From assembly GCA_963205035.1 (NCBI GenBank), contig CAUJII010000068.1:1-13366 (forward strand): a DNA stretch of 13,366 bases, in the 5' to 3' direction. Made by a program: the position numbers and the translations under genes. Below the pieces are notes generated by a model, which saw only the letters and a program-made list of their open reading frames with translations, was not told where the DNA came from and did not search any database. Shown piece by piece: positions 1 through 6,693 of the stretch (positions are counted from its first letter, which is position 1; every line of letters begins with the position of its first letter). The stretch is from Spirochaetota bacterium (GTDB lineage Bacteria; Spirochaetota; Leptospiria; Turneriellales; Turneriellaceae).

Positions 1-436
1 CTGCACGGTGCCGCCAGAATTCGTCAAGAAGATGCGCACATTGTTACCGGTAAGCGTCGGCGCAAAAGCGATGGGGCTTACATAATTGAGTGGCGTACCC
101 GCAACCGTAATCACCGCCGGATTTTCAAACGCGGGAAAAACTGCGTCGTTGTTGTAGGCACCTACCGAACGCGCCATGAACAGGTTATGTCCGCTGCACC
201 CACCGCACGAGCGATTCGATGCAAAGACCAGCACGAGATAGTTGTCGCCAGTTTGCAAAACGTAAGGGTTATATTCATCTACCCCCGGCTGTGAAATTGC
301 CGTGCCGCCCGATAGCGCGAAACGCGCGATACCTTTGACATTCCCTTCGGCGGGGATTTCTTTCTTGGCGCAACTCATTGCGATCGCCGCGCAAAGCAAA
401 AACTCCCATCACCCATGTGTTTTTACTCTGTTTCAT
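1..436 (-). pseudogene. Lipoprotein gene with a frameshift in the signal peptide; 3' end beyond the window
   Basis: An ATG at 436 follows a good Shine-Dalgarno site and encodes the start of a lipoprotein signal peptide (MKQSKNTWVMGV...), but that frame ends at a TGA after about 53 codons. The adjacent frame stays open from the TGA upstream of codon TGG near 407 to base 1 and carries the rest: ...CAAIAMSC at 394-370, then a mature protein beginning AKKEIPAEG. Removing one T from the T5 run (A5 on the plus strand, 398-402) joins the two into a normal signal peptide with lipobox A-M-S-C. The mature part has about 120 visible residues with alternating hydrophobic strands (NYLVLVFASN, NLFMARS) and a CGGC pair; I do not recognise a domain. 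It lies 61 bases after the FecR-like gene on the same strand, so they are probably co-transcribed. The lesion may be real decay, a sequencing error, or phase variation. An in-frame ATG at 378 exists but would lose the signal peptide. Confidence 0.7.
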
Positions 437-440
437 GTTT

Positions 441-446
441 CTCTCC
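441..446 (-). promoter_or_regulatory. Ribosome binding site GGAGAG for the lipoprotein gene
   Basis: GGAGAG on the minus strand sits four bases before the ATG at 436. It supports 436 as the true start, rather than the ATG at 378, and so supports reading the gene as frameshifted. Confidence 0.6.
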
Positions 447-497
447 GTGTCCCACTCGTCCTCTGAAGTTAATCCTCAGTCTTCTTTAATACTCACG

Positions 498-1706
498 TTA
501 GAACCTCCGCAACGTCGGTTCGCCCACAGCCGATGGCTGCGTCACAGAATTGATCGAATTGTAGAGCCCCTGTACGTCGTTGCCAAAGCCCGATTGGCTG
601 TCGGTGTTGCCGCCTAAATAGCCACGCTCGGCGGCGGTTGAGCCCGCAGAAAAATTTCTCTCAGAGCGCGAATTGAAGATACGCGTCGAGAGCGGGCCTT
701 CGATGTCGCCCGAGGCACGCGCCGAATCGCCTTGTGGAATCGTTGTGCGGCTGATCGTGTTCAAAAATGTTTCTTCGTCTTCATCAACGATTTGTTTCTT
801 TTTGTCGGCTTGCTTCAGAGCGAGAAGGTGCGCGTCGAGCTCGGCGCGGTATGCGGCCTCGGCCCACGCGAGTTGCAACATCGTGAGCGCACGAATTCTA
901 AGCATCGCTTGCATTTGTGTTTTTCTGTCGGCATTCTTCTGCGTGAGCAGAATGCGTTGGCGTGCGATGAGTTCGCGCACGAGCGTCTTGTGATCGTTAA
1001 TATCTTTGATGCCCGCTTTAATTTCAGGATTTTCAAATGTTGGTTTGACGATGGCCTTGAATGCTTCGCTATCTTCGCTCGATTTAGTCGTCGATATTTT
1101 TTGCACGGCGCGGCGCTCTTCGTTGCGGTCGATGAGGTACGCGCGCTCCAAAACAGCGAACGCTTTTTGCAGACGCTCTCGTGTCGTCGAAGCCGTGGCC
1201 TTATTGCGTATGAATGCGGCTGACTCAACTGCCGTGACGCGGTGCTCTTCGCCGCGCTTCGACATTTCTAAGAACGAACCGCGAACGCCGACAACCATTG
1301 TCGGTGTACGTACGTGAAAAACATTCTTCACATTACCCTCGGGCTTTTTTACAAACGCGCTTAATCCGCCTTGTACAACCATAACTTCGGTCTGCGGATG
1401 TTTTATGTCGGTGCCCAGATGATTGAAGCTCAGCACACTATTCTGCTTTAAAGAAATTTGGCTGCCGTCTTGCAATCCCACCACGGCGCCGCTGCGGTAA
1501 CCCACCTGAACACTCGATTGTTCAGTAAGGCGATGCGTGAGCTCAGCCTTAGCCTAGCGCCCGTTTTCGAAAACCTGCACTTTGCCGCGTGTCGATAAAA
1601 AGCGCGCGTCGGCGAAAAGGCTATCCTGCGTCGCGCATATTACTGTGCCCATGCATAGCGTCGCACTGCATGTCTGTCTTACCCGTCGAAAGAGATCTTT
1701 ACGCAT
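498..1706 (-). pseudogene. FecR-domain exported protein interrupted by an in-frame TAG at codon 51
   Basis: The ATG at 1706 has a strong upstream AGGAG and starts a signal-peptide-like N-terminus followed by STRGKVQVFENGR, the usual first strand of a FecR domain. Codon 51 is TAG (1556-1554). The same frame then continues without interruption to a TAA at 498, through VQVGYRSGAVVGLQDGSQI, VQGGLSAFVKKPEG and the hallmark TPTMVVGVRGSF (about residues 134-145). The C-terminal part is a charged helical region (about 175-315) and a Ser/Gly/Asn-rich tail. Counting the stop position the protein would be 402 residues. FecR domains outside iron signalling are often on exported envelope proteins that may bind peptidoglycan or other ligands; the role here is unknown. 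Only one base change (for example CAG to TAG) separates this from an intact gene. A GTG at 1505 could restart translation but would give a protein without a signal peptide or the first FecR strands. Confidence 0.8.
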
Positions 1707-1711
1707 ACTTT

Positions 1712-1716
1712 CTCCT
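1712..1716 (-). promoter_or_regulatory. Ribosome binding site AGGAG for the FecR-domain gene
   Basis: AGGAG on the minus strand lies five bases before the ATG at 1706. It fixes the start upstream of the in-frame TAG and shows that the region between 1706 and 1505 is part of the gene rather than leader. Confidence 0.65.
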
Positions 1717-1817
1717 GCGCCAAAACTTTCTTAATGGATGGGTGCGACGAGGCCCGCCGCGTGGTGAGTCGGCGTCTCTGCGTCAGACTATCTGGCCCGT
1801 AAAGCATTTTTTTCCGG

Positions 1818-1948
1818 CGGGGGTCGAGTGGGGTGCGCGGGCGTTTTGGGGATCATGCTGCGTGCCATGGATCGTCCCACAGCTCGGAGAAATAGAGGAT
1901 GCGCTGCTTGGCAATGGCCGCATCCGCCTGCGAATACATCGACCCCCG
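1818..1948. repeat. Long-range inverted repeat enclosing a second hairpin
   Basis: CGGGGGTCGA (1818-1827) is perfectly complementary to TCGACCCCCG (1939-1948). Inside lie GGATGCG and CGCATCC (about 1897-1925), which can form a 7-bp hairpin, and an imperfect GATCATG/CATGGATC pair near 1851-1873. The nested arrangement could fold as RNA from either strand. I do not recognise a known RNA family: it is not tmRNA, RNase P, SRP RNA or a clear 6S RNA. Confidence 0.4.
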
Positions 1949-1953
1949 TCAGC

Positions 1954-1982
1954 AGGGCGCGATTACTCCAAAAACGCGCCCT
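1954..1982. repeat. 8-bp GC-rich hairpin upstream of the STAS operon
   Basis: AGGGCGCG (1954-1961) and CGCGCCCT (1975-1982) form a perfect stem with a 13-base loop. On the plus strand it is followed by TTT and then, after a short gap, a T7 run at 1994-2000. It may be a weak terminator, insulating the STAS operon from transcripts to its left, or an operator just before the promoter. No plus-strand gene ends here. Confidence 0.4.
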
Positions 1983-2002
1983 TTCATAATCCCATTTTTT
2001 TA

Positions 2003-2036
2003 TTGACGCGACTTATGCAAAACGAATTCGTATTAT
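2003..2036 (+). promoter_or_regulatory. Candidate promoter of the STAS operon
   Basis: TTGACG at 2003-2008 is a good -35 hexamer and TATTAT at 2031-2036 a good -10 hexamer, but the 22-base spacer is too long for a standard sigma-70 promoter. The TATTAT touches the ATG at 2037, so either the transcript starts inside the annotated gene (perhaps at the GTG at 2046) or another -10 is used. Confidence 0.3.
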
Positions 2037-2366
2037 ATGCTCATTGTGGATAAACCTTTCGACAAAGGAGTCGTTTTATCTATCAAAGAGACTCGAATCG
2101 ACATGTCTATCTCACGCAAGTTCCGCGAGCATGTCACCAAGTTCCTGGAAAAAAAGCCGGCACTCCTCGTTTTCGACATGCACGACACGGAATATCTCGA
2201 TTCGTCGGCTTTAGGCGCGCTCGTCACAATCTTGCGTGATGTCAAAAACTACGGCGGCGAAGTGCGCTTGGCAAACCTCAACCAAACTCTCAAAACGCTC
2301 TTCAAGCTCTCGAAGCTCGAATCGATGTTCAAGATTTTTGAAACCGTTGAAGAAGCAGAAAAGTAA
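2037..2366 (+). CDS. STAS-domain protein, anti-sigma factor antagonist type
   Basis: A stand-alone 109-residue STAS domain like SpoIIAA and RsbV. Visible parts are the first strand KGVVLSIKE (10-18), a helix with KFREHVTKFL, the core strand ALLVFDMHD, and the loop LDSSALGALV, whose DSS (55-57) is where these proteins are phosphorylated on serine. In the family, the unphosphorylated form binds a kinase/anti-sigma factor and releases its partner, while a PP2C phosphatase removes the phosphate. The first gene of a three-gene operon, it shares it with a protein ending in such a phosphatase (2830-5565), which makes that its likely partner. No ribosome binding site precedes the ATG; a GTG at 2046 would remove three residues without harming the domain. 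The output partner is not in the window. Confidence 0.88.
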   Translation: MLIVDKPFDKGVVLSIKETRIDMSISRKFREHVTKFLEKKPALLVFDMHDTEYLDSSALGALVTILRDVKNYGGEVRLANLNQTLKTLFKLSKLESMFKIFETVEEAEK

Positions 2367-2419
2367 GCCCCGACAGCGCACGGCTCAAGGCGTAAAAATT
2401 TCAGAAAGCGTCCCGGGCG

Positions 2420-2442
2420 CAGAGGAGAAACCCTCCTCTGTG
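2420..2442 (+). promoter_or_regulatory. Hairpin covering the ribosome binding site and start codon of the DUF454 gene
   Basis: CAGAGGAG (2420-2427) pairs perfectly with CTCCTCTG (2433-2440) across a 5-base loop. The left arm contains GAGGAG, the only Shine-Dalgarno sequence before the likely GTG start (2440-2442), and the last base of the right arm is the first base of that codon. In RNA this 8-bp stem would hide the ribosome binding site. It could hold translation low unless opened by a ribosome finishing the STAS gene, or by another factor. Confidence 0.5.
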
Positions 2443-2820
2443 CAGCAGTTGGCCCAAAGAAAGTGGGTGCGCCATGTGTATAACGCTGTGGGAATTTTCT
2501 CCCTCATCTTAGGTATCATCGGCATTGTGACTCCTGTCTTGCCCACCACACCTTTTATCCTTCTGAGCGGCTATTGCTTTGCGCGCGGCTCGGAAAAAAT
2601 GTACGCGTGGATTATGGGCCACCGATATTTTGGGCCGCTTATCAAAACTTTTCGCGACGAAAAACGCATTCCGCTAAAAATAAAAATTTTTGCAACGGTG
2701 ATGCTTGTCACGACGATTTCAATAACGGCTTTCTTTATTGTTCCACTCTTGGCGGTAAAAATTGGCATGGGGACGGTTGGTCTTGCGGTTATTATCTATA
2801 TCTGGACTTATCCGAACTGA
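2440..2820 (+). CDS. DUF454 (YbaN-like) inner membrane protein
   Basis: About 126 residues from the GTG start. It matches the DUF454 pattern well: a first membrane segment GIFSLILGIIGIVTPVLPTT, then PFILLSGYCFARGSEKMYAW, a polar loop with FGPLIKTFRDEKRIP, and two more membrane segments (FATVMLVTTISITAFFIV and VGLAVIIYIW). Family members are small inner membrane proteins of about 110-130 residues with no settled function. The frame is open further upstream, but that part overlaps the STAS gene in another frame and has no good start, so GTG 2440 (or TTG 2449) is preferred. It lies 73 bases after STAS and 9 before the kinase gene, so it is certainly in the operon. Its place between two signalling genes suggests a role in sensing or membrane anchoring, but that is inference. 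Confidence 0.82.
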   Translation: MQQLAQRKWVRHVYNAVGIFSLILGIIGIVTPVLPTTPFILLSGYCFARGSEKMYAWIMGHRYFGPLIKTFRDEKRIPLKIKIFATVMLVTTISITAFFIVPLLAVKIGMGTVGLAVIIYIWTYPN

Positions 2821-2829
2821 CTGCCTGAC

Positions 2830-5565
2830 ATGAAATTGCGCTACAAACTCTCCCTCCTCTTCGCGTTTGTCATACTCGTTGGAATCTTGCCCGTTTCGAT
2901 TTATATCGTCACGACACAAGAAGCAGAGCGCATCGAGACTGCAAAACTGCGTGGCGCGTTCCAAGCAAGACTTTACGCGAAAAATCTTTTCAATATTCTA
3001 CTCATGGACGCGGGCGACCTTCGTGCGGCGCGTGTCGATGCGCAAGAACTAAGTACCATCTACAAAGGTTTAGAGAGCGAGGGCCTCGTAAGAGCGCATG
3101 CGTGGCTCGTTTCACAAAATAAAGCGCGAGACGGCGCAGTTGTGGCGGGCTTCGCCAGGGGGGATTTCTCCCTTCCCGCGTTCTACAAACCAGAGACGCA
3201 AGAGTGGGCAACGAGCTCTTTTTCGCGCCTCGCATGCAGTGCTCCGCAAGCCAAAGGTTGCCTAACTTTCCAGGCAGATGCTGGCCCGACAGACAGACCG
3301 GCCGTATTGAAAGTCGAGCTCGTTTATAGTCTTGCAGAAGTCACGCAACCGATCTACAAGCTGCGTCTTTTCCTTTATGGCACCGTTGCCCTTGTCATTC
3401 TTCTTATGCTCGTCGTCGCATTTTTTGTCGCACGCCGCATCACGCGTCCGCTTTCTCAACTCTTGGCAGGAGTCAAGAATTTGGAAAGCCGCACAGAAAG
3501 ACACCGCGTAGAAATTCAAAGCCGCGACGAGTTGGGAGTTTTAGGCGAGGCTTTCAACCGCATGGGCGACACTCTGGAGCGCTCTTACCAAGAGCTCAAA
3601 GAAAAAAACGAAGAACTCACAAAGCTCGATAAAATGAAAGACGACTTCTTGGCGGTGACTTCGCACGAGCTCAAGACTCCACTCAACGGAATTATCGGTT
3701 TGGCAGGTACGCTTCTCGAAGGCGCAGCAGGTCCCGTGGCCGATACGCTGCGTAGGAACATCGAAACGATTAAGCATAGCGGTCTTCGACTCTCAAAACT
3801 CGTCGACGGCATTTTAGAAGCGAGTGCAATTCAGAATAAAAAACTCCAACTCGACTTGCGCGCGGTCGATTTGCCCGATCTTTTCAACGAAATAGCGATG
3901 GTAATGCGTCCCAATATCGAAAAGAAGGGGCTCAATTTCCATGTGGACATTCCGCACGATATTCCACACGCGATGGCAGACCGCGACAAGCTCGCGCAGA
4001 TTCTCTTCAACCTCATCGGTAACGCCGTTAAGTTTACCGATAAGGGTTCGATTACGTTGCGCGCAGCTCTTGTCGGTACAGCTCTCCGCCTCAGCATCCA
4101 CGACACGGGTATCGGTATCGCTATCGAAGATCAAGAACGGATTTTCAAAGCCTTTGAGCAGGTCGAATCTGCCGACACGCGCCACTTCGGAGGATTAGGG
4201 TTGGGGCTTGCCGTCACGAAACAGCTTGTAGAGCTCCATAACAGCCACGTTAAAGTGCAGTCGGTACCTACGCAAGGAACCGAGTTCTATTTTGTTTTGC
4301 AGGTTGCAGAGCCTTCGGCTGCAAAGGTGTCGACATCGATGAGCCCTCCAGTCGCCTTCAAGAGCCGCGCTATAAATCCGCTAAGTGAATTAACCGAAGA
4401 AGCCGATGCCGATTCAGCGGACGAATCGCCCGATAAGAAACACCGCTACAACGTGCTTGTCGTCGACGACGAACCGGTCAACCTGCAAGTCCTCATCAAC
4501 CAACTTTCGCTTTACGGTTACGGAGTAACTGTTGCGGAGAGCGGATCGCAAGCGCTCAATTTTATCGAAAACGGGCCGCTTCCCGACGCCATCTTGCTCG
4601 ACGTGATGATGCCGGGCATGTCGGGTTACGAAGTCAGTCGTGCGCTTAGGAATAAATTCACTGCGTACGAAGTACCAATACTCATGCTGACGGCAAAGAA
4701 CCGCAACGAAGACGTCGTCGCGGGTTTTGCTGCCGGAGCCAACGACTACATTGCGAAGCCGATTGAATCGGAAGTGCTTTTGGCTCGCGTCAAGACGGCG
4801 ATTTCTCTTAAAGAGTCGGTGCGCGAAAAAGATTTATTGGAAAACTTACAGCGCGAACTTGCGGTTGCACAAAAAATCCAACAAGCGCTCTTGCCGAAAG
4901 AATATCCACAGTGTGACCGAGTGCGGTTTGCGGCGCGCTTCATTCCGATGACCGAAGTCGGCGGCGACTTCTACGATTTTATGGAGCATCCAGACGGCGT
5001 TGGGGTCTTAATCGCAGATGTCTCGGGACACGGTATTCCTGCCGCGCTCATTGCGAGCATGGTAAAGATGGCATTTTCGCTCAACCGCCACTTGGCACCG
5101 CAACCCGGTGCGCTCCTGTCGGCACTCAATCAAATGCTCTGCGGAAAAATTGAAACTCAATTCGTCACAGCGAGCTATTACTTCATCGATTTCCAAACCA
5201 ATGAAATCCGGTTTGCGAACGCGGGGCATCCGCCGCTATTCTTCCTGGACAAGAACGCAGGGAATGTCAAAGAAGAGAAACCCAAGGGCGGCTTCTTGGG
5301 TGTCTTTCCTGAAATTCAACACGCCGACGGCGTCCTTCCGCTTTCTTCGGGGCTGCGTGTGCTTCAACTGACCGACGGCATTTTGGAATGCCGCTCGGCT
5401 CAAGACGAAGAATTTGGTATTACGAAAGTGCGCAAACTCTTGGAGCAGACGGTCGCTTTGTCCACCGAGGAAGCCGCCGACAGACTTCTTTCTGAGTTGC
5501 GCATTTTTAACCCCGTTGATTTTGAAGACGATGTGACTTTCGTGCTGATCGATTACGCCGTTTAG
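2830..5565 (+). CDS. Membrane hybrid histidine kinase with receiver and C-terminal PP2C/SpoIIE phosphatase
   Basis: A 911-residue signalling protein. In order: membrane segment 7-28; extracytoplasmic sensor about 29-175, no recognised fold, with cysteines at 136 and 144; membrane segment 178-200; HAMP about 200-255; coiled coil; HisKA with phosphoacceptor H279 in SHELKTPLNGIIG; ATPase domain with N394/N398, DTGIGI (425-430) and GGLGLGL (454-460); acidic linker; receiver with D546/D547, phosphoacceptor D591 in LLDVMMPGMSGYE, T621 and K643; coiled coil; and a PP2C-type phosphatase with VGGDFYD (D713), DVSGHG (D730), TDG (D849) and DDVT (900-903). All catalytic residues looked for are present. 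The natural reading is that a signal drives H279-to-D591 transfer, which controls dephosphorylation of a STAS protein, most likely the one at 2037. The start is 9 bases after the DUF454 stop with no clear ribosome binding site, suggesting translational coupling. Stop codon TAG. Confidence 0.93.
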   Translation: MKLRYKLSLLFAFVILVGILPVSIYIVTTQEAERIETAKLRGAFQARLYAKNLFNILLMDAGDLRAARVDAQELSTIYKGLESEGLVRAHAWLVSQNKARDGAVVAGFARGDFSLPAFYKPETQEWATSSFSRLACSAPQAKGCLTFQADAGPTDRPAVLKVELVYSLAEVTQPIYKLRLFLYGTVALVILLMLVVAFFVARRITRPLSQLLAGVKNLESRTERHRVEIQSRDELGVLGEAFNRMGDTLERSYQELKEKNEELTKLDKMKDDFLAVTSHELKTPLNGIIGLAGTLLEGAAGPVADTLRRNIETIKHSGLRLSKLVDGILEASAIQNKKLQLDLRAVDLPDLFNEIAMVMRPNIEKKGLNFHVDIPHDIPHAMADRDKLAQILFNLIGNAVKFTDKGSITLRAALVGTALRLSIHDTGIGIAIEDQERIFKAFEQVESADTRHFGGLGLGLAVTKQLVELHNSHVKVQSVPTQGTEFYFVLQVAEPSAAKVSTSMSPPVAFKSRAINPLSELTEEADADSADESPDKKHRYNVLVVDDEPVNLQVLINQLSLYGYGVTVAESGSQALNFIENGPLPDAILLDVMMPGMSGYEVSRALRNKFTAYEVPILMLTAKNRNEDVVAGFAAGANDYIAKPIESEVLLARVKTAISLKESVREKDLLENLQRELAVAQKIQQALLPKEYPQCDRVRFAARFIPMTEVGGDFYDFMEHPDGVGVLIADVSGHGIPAALIASMVKMAFSLNRHLAPQPGALLSALNQMLCGKIETQFVTASYYFIDFQTNEIRFANAGHPPLFFLDKNAGNVKEEKPKGGFLGVFPEIQHADGVLPLSSGLRVLQLTDGILECRSAQDEEFGITKVRKLLEQTVALSTEEAADRLLSELRIFNPVDFEDDVTFVLIDYAV

Positions 5566-5592
5566 TTATCTGACATTTTTTTAAGGCGTAAT
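5552..5592. terminator. Weak inverted repeat at the convergent gene junction
   Basis: ATTACGCC (5552-5559, in the last codons of the kinase gene) is complementary to GGCGTAAT (5585-5592, reaching the stop codon of the opposing gene). The 25-base loop contains a T7 run at 5576-5582. The two genes converge with only 26 bases between them, so a two-way terminator is expected here, but the stem is short and the T run lies in the loop instead of after it. Confidence 0.3.
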
Positions 5593-6692
5593 TATTGCAA
5601 CCGCTCGAGCGCCTTGCGCCTGCTGCGGGCTCGCGGTAGATAAATTTTTGCCGACTCGTCTGTGGGGCTCGCTAAGAGCACGCGCTCCATTAAGAGTTCG
5701 CACTGCGCATAACGCTTCTGCTCGTACGCTGCAATTCCTTCTTTTACCAGTTTAGGAATTTGTTCTGCGAGAGTTTGGCGGATGCCCGCGACTTCGCTTT
5801 CGAGCTCGGGCAGCAAATTCGCTGCTTCTAACATGAGGTTTAATGCAAGCCAGTTTTCTGCAATCTGGAGCGCCGCACGCGCCTTTTCGGCTTTCTCTTG
5901 CGCTGCAATTTTCGCGCGGTATTGTTTTGCGCGGCTATGGTTGGGGTCGACTTCTAATGCCTTAACAAAGCTATCGTCGGCCGCGTTGTACATCCTACTT
6001 TCATAGAGGCGCTTGCCTTCGAGGTACAGTTTTTCTGCGGGTGAGTCGGCGATAATGACAGGAAGGCTCTGGTAGTTCATCGCGAAAGTTAGAACCGTGC
6101 CCGAAAGGTTGTCCTGCCCCAAATAATAGAAAGGTACCGAGACCGAGAACTCGGCAAAAACTTGGTTTGAAATTTCGGTAAAGAAACCTGCCTTAACGCT
6201 TGCAAAGGGATTGACTGCGTTGTATGTTGTATTGCGTTCTGACAGAGCGAGTCGATTGTAAAAAATCCCTACGTCGACAAACGCCATCGGCTGAAACCAA
6301 GGCGAGAGATAATAGACGATACCGGGGCCGATTCCTAAAGAGAGGTTGATCATCGCGTTTGTCGATTTTTCTTTGAGGTTCCAATTTGCGTAACGAAAGT
6401 TTGCGCCCAAAAGCAAATTCGTGCGTTCGCTCAACGCCACCTCGCGGAATTTAGAGAAAGGCAAACGGCCGTTGAGCTCTGCGGCAATGCCTGGATTGAA
6501 TTCCTCGCCGAAATAACCGAACGGCTGGAAGTAAGAAACTCCCACTCCCAAGGTTGCCGATTCTTTGTCGCGCAAGATATCCGCGCTGAGGGAAGAAATT
6601 GCCGCAGCAAAAAAACAAAACCCAAAGAAGCGGATGGTCCGAAGCACTAGCGAGTAACTATGCAACAAATTATTTGAAAAAGATAAATCCAC
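5592..6692 (-). CDS. Exported beta-barrel-like protein with C-terminal TPR repeats
   Basis: 366 residues from a GTG at 6692. A hydrophobic stretch with FGFCFFAAAISSLSA (23-37) is a signal peptide, probably cleaved before DILRDKES. Residues about 45-210 look like an outer membrane barrel: many short alternating strands with aromatic ends, such as ATLGVGVSYFQPFGYFG, NLLLGANFRYANWNL, LSLGIGPGIVYYLSPWF and FAEFSVSVPFYYLG. Residues 219-253 and 314-347 are TPR motifs (YLEGKRLYESRMYNAADDSF; EGIAAYEQKRYAQCELLMER) joined by an Ala/Glu-rich helix, with a basic tail. TPR repeats would give a periplasmic platform for protein contacts. The start lies one base after the upstream lipoprotein stop with no ribosome binding site, so translation is probably coupled. 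A GTG at 6647 would give a shorter signal peptide and is also possible. No exact family recognised. Confidence 0.75.
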   Translation of the reverse strand: MDLSFSNNLLHSYSLVLRTIRFFGFCFFAAAISSLSADILRDKESATLGVGVSYFQPFGYFGEEFNPGIAAELNGRLPFSKFREVALSERTNLLLGANFRYANWNLKEKSTNAMINLSLGIGPGIVYYLSPWFQPMAFVDVGIFYNRLALSERNTTYNAVNPFASVKAGFFTEISNQVFAEFSVSVPFYYLGQDNLSGTVLTFAMNYQSLPVIIADSPAEKLYLEGKRLYESRMYNAADDSFVKALEVDPNHSRAKQYRAKIAAQEKAEKARAALQIAENWLALNLMLEAANLLPELESEVAGIRQTLAEQIPKLVKEGIAAYEQKRYAQCELLMERVLLASPTDESAKIYLPRARSRRKALERLQ

Positions 6693-6693
6693 G

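Larger units (their letters stand above)
1679..1987 (-). pseudogene. Possible degraded small coding sequence with two in-frame TGA codons
   Basis: One minus-strand frame from an ATG at 1987 to a TAA at 1681-1679 reads like protein apart from two TGA codons (1951-1949 and 1855-1853). The middle piece (1939-1853) is YSQADAAIAKQRILYFSELW followed by DDPWHAA, and the last piece contains LDPRRKKMLYGPDSLTQRRR. Third codon positions are mostly G or C, as in coding DNA. The frame overlaps the start of the FecR gene by about 28 bases, an arrangement common in operons. I do not recognise a family. The same bases form several inverted repeats, so a structured RNA or regulatory region is an alternative. 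No start with a clear ribosome binding site was seen. Confidence 0.3.

Noticed and set aside
378..1317. Plus-strand open frames overlapping the lipoprotein and FecR genes
   Set aside because: They lie opposite well-supported minus-strand coding sequence, have no domain signal and are arginine/serine-rich in the way antisense frames usually are.
1554..1556. Genome-wide reassignment of TAG, or selenocysteine at the TGA codons upstream
   Set aside because: TAG ends two intact genes here (the kinase and the 118-residue gene) and TGA ends the DUF454 gene. The TGA positions at 1951 and 1855 show no selenoprotein context.
1818..1982. 6S RNA, SRP RNA, tmRNA or RNase P RNA
   Set aside because: None of the conserved sequence blocks of these RNAs that I know are present on either strand; only the nested inverted repeats are suggestive.
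1589..2053. A 154-codon plus-strand open frame across the region before the STAS gene
   Set aside because: It overlaps the FecR start on the opposite strand and the STAS start in another frame, has no ribosome binding site and no recognisable protein features.
2236..2439. A longer DUF454 protein starting at 2236
   Set aside because: The extra N-terminus is a serine/lysine/arginine-rich shadow of the STAS gene in another frame, and DUF454 proteins are normally 110-130 residues, matching the GTG start at 2440.
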